From NCBI RefSeq assembly GCF_042477335.2, contig NC_091255.1, forward strand, positions 26,514,501 to 26,578,500: a stretch of DNA of 64,000 nucleotides, given 5' to 3'. Shown here one piece after another: positions 39,101 to 48,600 of this stretch. Position numbers and translations under genes: made by a program. Under the pieces are notes generated by a model that saw nothing but the letters and a program-made list of their open reading frames with translations, searched no databases and was not told the origin of the DNA. Positions within the stretch are counted from its first letter, which is position 1. Every line of letters starts with the position of its first letter. Source of the DNA: Ovis canadensis (Eukaryota > Chordata > Mammalia > Artiodactyla > Bovidae).

Positions 39101-42100
39101 GGAACCCAGAAGTGCTTTTTCAACAGGACTAAGTAATACAGAGAACTCAAATTCCAGATTAGCTGTAAAGGCTTCATAAAGACACAGCTAGGCAGGAAGT
39201 CATGATAATTTGCTGGGCAACCTCAAAATCTCCAGATATTCAGCCCCAAAAGAAGACCTCACAAGACTATGAACAAGGCCAGGACAGAACAGTGCTTGAG
39301 TATTCCTGAGGAAGCAGAGAGAAAAGGTGTAACAAATCTGCAGGGGAGTCAGAGTGCGGCTGTGTCTTTTGGTGACAGTGGACAGTGGTCTGTAAGCAGC
39401 CTTTGACGAGAGCGCCTCTGTCCATGGAATTCTCCAGTCAAGAATACTGGAGTGGGTTGCCATTTCCTCCTCCAGGGGATCTTCCCGACCTAGGGATCAA
39501 ACCCAGGGCTTCTCCTGCACTGCAAGCAGATTTTTTTTTCTTACCGTCTCAGCCACCAGTGAAGAGAACTCAGGTATGTAAATCTGAAAGTCACCCTTTT
39601 TAGGGTTTTTTTTCCCCCTCCGACAGTACTGCTTGGCCTGTGGGATCTTAGTTCCTCGAGCAGGGATCAAACAAAGTCCCGCAGCTGTGAGAGGGCAGAG
39701 TCCTAACCACTGGACCACAAGGGAATTCCCATCTTCATTTAATTTTTTAAAAAATGCCTTCCATCAGGGTTCTGTCATTTTTTTTTTTCTTGTCTTACTA
39801 CACATGCTAGGGAGTGTAATTCTGAGTAGCGGCGTAGAAAGTAGACATCCGTGTCTTATTCCAGATCTAGGAATGAGGTGCTTGTATGATGCTAGCTGTA
39901 GGTTTTTTGTGGATACCCTCTATCAGGTTAAGGAAGTTCCCTTCTATTCTTACTTTGCTGAGAGCTTTATCTATAAATGGATGTTTAATTTTGTCGTATT
40001 GTTTTTATGTAACTGCTAAGATAATCGTATGGTTTGTCTTCTGTTGATATAATGACAGCAGTAGTTTTTAAATACTGGACCAGCTTTGCATTCCCAGGAG
40101 AAGCCCTGCTGGACTATGTGTTCTTCTTTTGTATATATTGCTGTAAATTTAGCTTTTATTTATTTTCTGAGGATTTTTATGTCCCTTCACAAGAGAGATA
40201 TCTGTCTCTTTTTTCTTATGATGTGATTGGTATCAGGGTAATTGCCAGCCTCACAGAGTGAGATGGGAAATCAGTCTTCCTCTTTTATTTCTCAGAACTG
40301 TCTGTGAGAATTGGTATTGTTCCTTAAATGTTTGGTAGAATTCACCAGTGAATTCGCCATCCTAGGATTCTATTTGCTGGAAGATTTTCAATTTTTACAA
40401 TAATAATAAGGTAATCAGTTTTATTTTAAGAGAGAATAAAAGCTATTTTAGGATTTGTATAGTAAGGAATATATTTCTATATAAAAAAATCCTTGTCTCC
40501 CATGACTTGATAAGACATTCCTTTTCTTTTTTTTTTTTTTCCTGACAAGTCAAGCTGTGCCATGACCCTCTTTGTTAACATACGGCTTATTTGTTCCTTG
40601 GGCTAGATTCCCGTTGGTGACACACAGGCCAGCTGGCTGTGTTCCTGGAAGTCCTTGCAGTCTTCCCAGCAGCGTGTGAGGGTCCTGACTGACGTTGCTG
40701 CCTCCTTGTCAGTCTTAAGTGTTATGTTTTAACCTGTAGCTGTAGGCCATGATAATATTCTTCTTTTCTTTCTTATATTTATCATAAAGTTGGATACTTT
40801 TCATAATATATTTGGATATATTATCCAAACAACTGAATTTTTGGATCTTTGCTCCAGGTATTCACTGTGGGAAGAAGGAAATGTGAGGTTCTGAGGCTTT
40901 ACCACTTAAATCCCAGTTAGCCAAAGTGCAGAGTAATAGGTTTAGCATTCTTTTTGCTGTCAACCTTGCTTCTTTTTGTTCTGAACCATGTTCTTTCTCA
41001 GAATACTTTATCTTTGAGGAAAATTATCCTCTGCAACTTTCTACATGATTCTATGCAGGATGCTTTCCTGCTAGTTTGTACATAAGTTGGTTTTTTTAAG
41101 TTAATTGTATCTCTGAGATCACTGTACCCTGCCATCAATTATTTTATATGCCATTTTTCTTTTTTATATACTTTTAATATTTGGATGATTTATAGGAGAG
41201 GTTTTTTTTAACAGGCTTGTTTATGTGAGAGAACCACTCAAATAGTTTTTTAGGATATAATGTCCTGATTACTTGTCTTGCAACTTAAAAATTAAAAAAT
41301 GTTAGGAATCCCTGAAAGTCCGGTGGTTAGAACACAGTGCTTTCAGTTCTGGGGATCCGGATTCATTGCCTGGCTGGGGAAGTAAGATCCTGCAAGCCGT
41401 GTGGTATGCCCCCCACACCCTGAAAAAATATTCAAAGATGTTACATTTACATTCTGTTTCTTAGTGAGCTATGAAAGTAATTCTGGGTTTCAGGAAAATT
41501 AGCTCTCTATTTTCACGGTTCATTTTATATTCAAAGAAATTTCTGTAAGCTTTTAATGGCAGACTTGTGTTGTTTATCAAATGCTGTTTTCATGCAGAAT
41601 GTTTCTAGGAACAATTTTGTGATTTATTCAAATTAAGAGGTTTTTTTCCTTTCTTCCCAAGATGTTTTTTCCCACTGCTATGAGTTTCTTTTTTTTAAAT
41701 TGGAGGATAATTGGTTTTCAATGCTGTGTTGGTTTCTGTCATACATCATCATGAGTCAGCCATAGTATCCCTATGTCCCCTCCCTCTTGAACCTCCCTCC
41801 CGCTCCCTCCCCATCCCACCCCTCTAGGCTTCACGGAGCACCAGGTTGAGCTTCCTGTGCTATGCAGCAACTTCCTGCTTTGAGTTTTAGCTCATACTTT
41901 ATTTCAAGAAAATTTGAGTTAATTATTCAGTTAAAAAGTTTAATCACAGGAAAAAATGTTCATTTGAAATGAGCTGGCCAAACTCAAGTGAGAGCACAGT
42001 TCGCCAAAAGTTACCAGTTGCAAGCTCAGGGGTCCCCAGGGCCCATCCTCGCTTCTAACTGCATAGCTGCCTACAAATTCCAAGGTTTCCATGACCACGC

Positions 42101-42413
42101 TCAGGTTTTATAGTTTGCTGGCATGACTCACAGAACTTTGGAAAGCACTTCACTTATGATAACAGTGTTAATATAGCAGGAGGATACACATCAGAACCTG
42201 CCAGAGAGGGACACACAGTGCGAGATGTGAGGGGGTTCCCAACCGAAGCGTACATCGCAGGGATGCAAGACTTTTTGCAATAACAATACTCAGAGTATTA
42301 CAAAGCAGGAGTGCTCACTCCGCCTTTAGTGTCCAGAGTTTTTATTGGGATTTTATTGATTGCAGGAGATGCAGGTTCAATCCCTGACTTGGGAGGATCC
42401 CCCAGAAGGACAC

Positions 42414-42447
<34 letters not shown>

Positions 42448-42570
42448 CAGAAGGACACACATACACACACACATATCCCAGAAGGACACACACACACCAC
42501 ACACACACACACACTCACACACACACACACACCCCAGAAGGACACACATACACACACACATATCCCAGAA

Positions 42571-42607
<37 letters not shown>

Positions 42608-45600
42608 AGAAGGACACACATACACACACATATCCCAGAAGGACACACACACACCTGGGAGATTGGACTGACATCCCTTTGCTCAAAGCCTCAACCCTGT
42701 GATCATATGTTTGATCTTTCTGGGGTGACTTGTTCCCGTCCTGAGTCATCATGTTCACACAAACTATCTAGGGACCCACCTGGAGCACCTCATTAGCGTG
42801 GTGGATCTGAGATGCCCACCATGAGTAATAAAGACACACTACTGTCACTTGGAACATTCCAGTGGTTTCAGGATTATTTCCAGGCATTAAGGCAAGCCAA
42901 ATTCTTCATTAGGCAATACTAAAACGAATAATTACTATCCTCCATCTATTAGTGATAATATTAGCATGTTTTTATTTTTTAGAGAAACAGTATTAGAGAT
43001 GTTAGGGAAAAAATTGAAGTATCTTGTGTTCCTTAGATTCATCTCTCTCTCTATATATATATATGTGTATATAATATATATATTTATCCATATAATGTTT
43101 TGTGTGTTTTTGTTTTTTTGTTTTGATTAAAAAAATTTTTATTTATTCAGTTGGCTGTGGCAGGTCTTAGTTGCACCATGCAAACTCTTGGCTGTGGCAG
43201 GTGGGACCTAGTTTCCTGACCAGGGACTGAACCTGGGCCCCCTGCATTGGGGGCAGAGAGTCATAGTCACTGGACCACCAAGGAAGTCCCTGATTTGTGT
43301 GTTCTTAAAATCTTTATGAACATGATTTTTTAGATTCACAGAAGAATTGCAAGAATAGTACAAAGGATCCCCGAGTAGCCTTACCCAGATTCCCCAATAC
43401 TACATTTGCTTCATCATTTTCTTTTTGTTCCCAAATCATTTTCAGTGAGTATTTCATAAAAAGAGATCATAAAAGTCATACAGTTAACATCGATACACGA
43501 TTATCTAACCTATAGAGCTTACTAGATTTAGTTGTCCCAATTAACATTCTTTGCGGAAAAGAAAAAGATCTTGGATCACGTGTGGGACTCATTCGTTATG
43601 TCCCTTTAGTCTCATTTGTTTATTTACTCTTGGTCGTGCTGGGTCTTTGTCGCTTGGAGCGGCCTTTCTCCTGTTGCAGAGAGCAGGGGCCCCTCTTGGT
43701 TTTGGTTCCCAGGCTTCTCGTTGCGATGGCTTCTCTCGCTGCTGAGCACAGGCCCTGGGCACTCTTAGTTGCTCTGCAGCACGTGACATCTTCCTGGACC
43801 GTGGATCGAACCCGTGTCCTCTGCATTGGCAGGCAGATTCTTCCTTTCTTTTTTTGAATTATTTACTCATTTTTGGCTGTGTGTGTTCTTGTTGCTGTGG
43901 CACGCTTTCTCCGGTTGCAGGGAGCGGGGGCTGCTCTTCCCTGAGGTGCCTCTCATTGCGGTAGCTTGTGGAGCGGAGCACAGGCTCTAGGCTCACGGGC
44001 TTCAACAGCTGCGGCACTGGGGCTCTGTAGTCGTGGCGCAGGGGCTTAGATGCTCAGAGGCATGTAGAGTCTTCCCACACTGGGGATTGAACCCATGTCC
44101 CCTGCGTTGACAGGCAGACTCTCACGCACTGGGCCACCAGGAAGTCTCTCTTTAGCGTGTTAATCTGGAACAGTTTCTCTGTCTCTTTTCAATTTTATGA
44201 TATTGGCATTTTATAAGAGTACAGGTCAGTTATTTTATAGACGATCCCTCAATCTAAATGTTAAGATTCGGGTTATATATCTTTAGCAGGAACATTATAG
44301 AAGTAATGTTGTGTTCTTCTCAGTGCCTTGAATTCTTTTGGATATATGCCCAAGAGTGGGATTGCTGGATCATGTGGTGGCTCTATTTTTAGTTTTGTGA
44401 GGAACTTCCATTCTGTTTTACAGAGTAGCTGGACCAATTTACATTCTCACCAACAGTGCTAGTACTTTATTTAGGATTTTTACATCTGTAGTCAGTCATC
44501 AGAGTTGTTGGCCTGAAGTTTTCTTTTCTTGCAGTGTCTTTCTCTGACTTTGGTTTCAGGATAATTTTAACCTTATAAGTTTGGAAATGTTGACCCCCCC
44601 CAAAAAAAATTGCACAACATGAGAATAAGTTTTATGTGAGGCAAAATGAGGACTATAGCCTGGGAAATAACATTTCAGGTAGCTCCGAGAAACTGCTCCA
44701 AAGAGGCAGCGGGGAAAGGTCAGTGTGTATGTGATTTTGGTGAAAGGGGAATACGTGCAATCTAGCGCTTTTTTTTTTTTTCAGAAGGTTTCTGCTAGTC
44801 AGAACAGTCATCATCGTAAAGGATTTTAGTGCTTTTCTAGATATGAGGAGATATAAGAATTGGGCTCATAAAATCTGCTTCTGAAACTATCTGATTGTCT
44901 GAAGACCCGTCCTGCCAGTTTAGTCCTGAGCTCAGCGTAGCTCGTTGCCGCTCTCCTCCCTGAACTCCTTTCACGGGTGTTGAAAATCGGCAGCTGCAGC
45001 AGCACGTGATTTAATTCCTTGTAGAGGTGGATGGCAACTGCCCTTGGCAAGTGCCAGTTGGTAGTTGACAGAAATATTCCCTCCTCTTTAGTGGTTTTGA
45101 AGACTTTGAGAAGGATTGTATTTATTCTTTAGTCATTTGGTAGAATTCGCCAGTGAGGCCATTTGGTCCAGGGCTGCTGTTTACTGATGTCTTGGTACAT
45201 TTTTGATACTGATCCAGTCTCCTTTCTAATTATAAGTCTGTTCAGATTTGCTGTGTGTTTATGATTCATTCTTGGTAGGTTGTGTATTTGTAGAAATTTA
45301 CCTATTTCTTCTAAATTGTCCAATTTCTTGGTATATTTTGTTTATGAGTTTCTTATAATCTGTTTAATTTCTGTGGTATCAGTTGTAATGTCTCCTTTCA
45401 TTTCTGACTTTGTTTGTATCTTATCTTTCTTTATCTTAGTTAATCTAGCTGAATCTGTCAACTTTGTCAGTCATTTCAAAAACACAGCTCTTAGTTTTGT
45501 TGATGTTTTTCTGTTGTTTTTCTAGTCTCTGTATTGTCTGTTTCTGCTCTAATATAGTTAGTATTTCCTTTCTTCTCCTAACTTTAGTCTTAGTTTGTTC

Positions 45601-48600
45601 TTTTTTGTTCTTTGAGGTATAAGTTGTTTTCTGATATTAAAAAAAATTTTTACTTATTTAAATTTTTTGAAAATTGGATTAAAAAAAAAAAACACAAACT
45701 TTTTTTTGGTTGCCCCACATGGGATGGGGTGTTCGTACCCTTCCCAGGGATCGAGCCCATGTCCCCTGCACTGGGGCTTTAGCCACTGAACCGGCAGGGA
45801 AGTCCCTGGTATCTTTTTAGATGTTTGTGTTTGTAAACTTTGCTCCTCAGTGCTTTTGCTGCATCCTATATGTTTTGGTATGTTTTGGTTTTGTTTTCAT
45901 TTGTATCAGGACATTTTCTAATTTTCTTTTTGATTTTGCCTTTGATCCATTGGCTGTTCAAAAATTGGTTACTTGCCACATATTCGTGAGCTTTCTAATT
46001 TCCCTTCTGCCGTTAATTTATAGTTTCATTCTGTTGTGGTCAGAAAATAGACATGGTGTAATTTCAGTCTTCCTGAATTTGGTATGACTTATTTTGTGAC
46101 CTACCATGTGCTGTATATCCTGGAGAATGTTCCTTGTATGCTTGAGAAGAATGTATATTCTGCTTCTGTGGGGAGGAGTGTCCATATCATTTATGGTGTT
46201 ATTCAGATCGCATACTCCTTATTGATCTTCTGTCTGGATGTTCTATCCACTGTTGAAGTAGAGTACGGAAATCTCCTTCTATTGTATAACTATTTTTCCC
46301 TTCAGTTCTGTCATTTTTTGCTGCATATATTTAAGTGCTCTGATGTTGGGTGCGTATATGTTTATAATTGTTCTGTCTTCCTGGTAAATGGACTTCCTTG
46401 AGTTTGTGGGTGCAGTTTCTCCATTAGAGCCTTGCTGGCTTTTCAGGTGCTCGTAATCTCTTGCTCCCTCTGGTGCCAGTTTATGGTACTGCATGTTCTG
46501 CAGCCGCCGGGTGCCTTCACTCTCTTGGACCCAGGGGCCCCCAGACATCCAGAGTATGCTGGCTCCCGACAAGGGAATGAGACAGATACCATTCCTTGGG
46601 CCGGCCTGTGGAAAGACAGCACCCCAGAAGGAAGTCTTCCTCTTCTCCCTCCCTGCAGCACTGGCTGCAGGCTGCTGCCCCTCACTTTTCTTGGCAGCAT
46701 TCAGGCACCCGTGCTGTGCCAGCTCCATCAGTGCGCCAGATGAGACATGACAGAAACCAGTCCTCTGGGAAACCCTCCAGGGAGCTGGAATGCTGAAGGC
46801 ACACTCCACTCCTATGTGTCTTTTCTGAAGGGAAAGTCAGGAACTGGGCTGTGCCTGCCTGGTTCCAAGCTGTGGTAGCTTGGAAGAGGGGTTGACATGA
46901 GGCAAGTGAAATTACTCTTCTCACCCAGTTCAGTGCAGCTGTTCCCGGCTTTGTGCTCCTTTGGGACTTTTTAACTGAATTCTGGACATCTCCTAAAGGT
47001 ATTTTGGTCTGTGTATCATTTAGAAAGTGTGTGTCCCTATGGCAGAATGAGTCCTACGACTTAACTATGGTGTCGTATGGCTGGCGTCATTCTCCTCCTT
47101 TGTACTGCTGGTTTAGAACTGAGATGACTTCAGAAACCCACCCATGTGTTTATTATGGACTCACATGTTTGCCACTTTACAAGGAAAGACATCTTGAGGC
47201 CACTCTGGGTATCAGTAACCACATCTTTCCTTAAAAGCTACGTGCTGCCCCTTGCTCATTTTTCTTTTTCTGTCCTTGCAAAGTCTAGCTTTCAGGAATG
47301 GAGAGAAAGATGACCCTGGTCACTGGGATGTGGGTTGACCTTTACATCTAAGTACATGATGACATATTGTTTGAGACTTAAACGCAAAAGGAAATGCTTC
47401 AACTTACTATGTATGAAGTTCTCCAGCCAGAATATGTCCCTAACCATATTATCCTCTGTTTTAAAAGAGGGATAATGTCTATTTTTAAATGCTTGGTAAA
47501 CAGTAGTCATTGCATAGACTCTCCTAATAAAAGTTTAAGTGATGGTCACATTCGTTACAGTAGCAAATACGACACATTTTCTCCATGTCTGGAGCCAGAA
47601 CGTAGAGCAGAAATGTGCTGTCTCGGCCATAAACAGCTAACGTGGACTCTGAAGTCAGAACGCCTGAGTTCGTGGCCTAGCTCCACCACTCAGCTCAGTG
47701 ATCAGATCAGTTCATTTTCCCTTTTCTTTAAACCGTTTTTTTTCTTTTGTGCCTGTGTTTACTCGTGTATAAACTGGGTATGATAATAACAGCGCCTACA
47801 TCGTGGATTGTTACACGAATTGAATGAGAAGATTTGTAGATAAGATATACAGACACAAAGTTTTCAGAACAGGACCTGGAATTTAAGAAGCACTACATCA
47901 TTGTTAGCTATTCTTAAGAGTAATCCTGATGAGATAGCTCTTGTTATGCTTAGCAACTAGTAGAGATCGCATTTAAAAAAAATATTTAAAAGATTTTTCT
48001 GCCCCGTTGACAGAGTTGAAACTGTGGGACAGCCAGACAGAAGAGACAGTATAGGAGTGTGTGCAGAAAAACAGAATGGATATGACTCCCTGCAGCGGGA
48101 TCAAGCAGTGTGCATTAGTACAAATGGTAAGGAGGAAATAACTGCCGTTCTCTTTGAAATGTATGATTTACTATAATAAGATTTGAATCAGTCTCAGTAT
48201 CACACGTTTATACCAGATGAAAAAATGTAGGTCTTAATGACATATCTATGTGACTGCTTCATACCAGGCATTATTCTCTACCCTTTAAAAGTAATACCTT
48301 ATTTAATCTTTAACACCTTTTTGAAGTGAGGAGTAGAGTTACATCCATTTTGTAGTTGATGAAAGGGCTTCCTAGGTGGCTCAGTGGTAAAGAATCTGCC
48401 TGACAGTGCAGGAGACGCAGGTTCGATCCCTGGGTTGGGAAGATTCCCTAGAGGCGGAAATGGCAACCCACTCCAAGTATTCTTGCCTGGGAAGTTCCAT
48501 GGACAGAGGAGCCTGGTGGACTACAGTACATGGTGTCGCAAAGAGCTGGAAAAGAGCACGCAGAGCACTGAGCGACTGGGCACACACAGCACACGATTGA

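Noticed and set aside
42400-42655. Evenly spaced repeat blocks that might suggest a CRISPR array
   Set aside because: The spacers are CA runs rather than unique sequence, the genome is mammalian, and the array lies in a SINE.
42298-42796. Long His/Thr-rich and Cys/Val-rich open frames on both strands
   Set aside because: They are translations of the CA repeat; any frame of a CA/GT tract lacks stops. No start context, no splice link and no protein resemblance.
46279-46809. 176-codon open frame on the - strand that looks like a gene
   Set aside because: Its end is L1 endonuclease-domain text (INIYAPN) and the rest has no match. Not a host gene.
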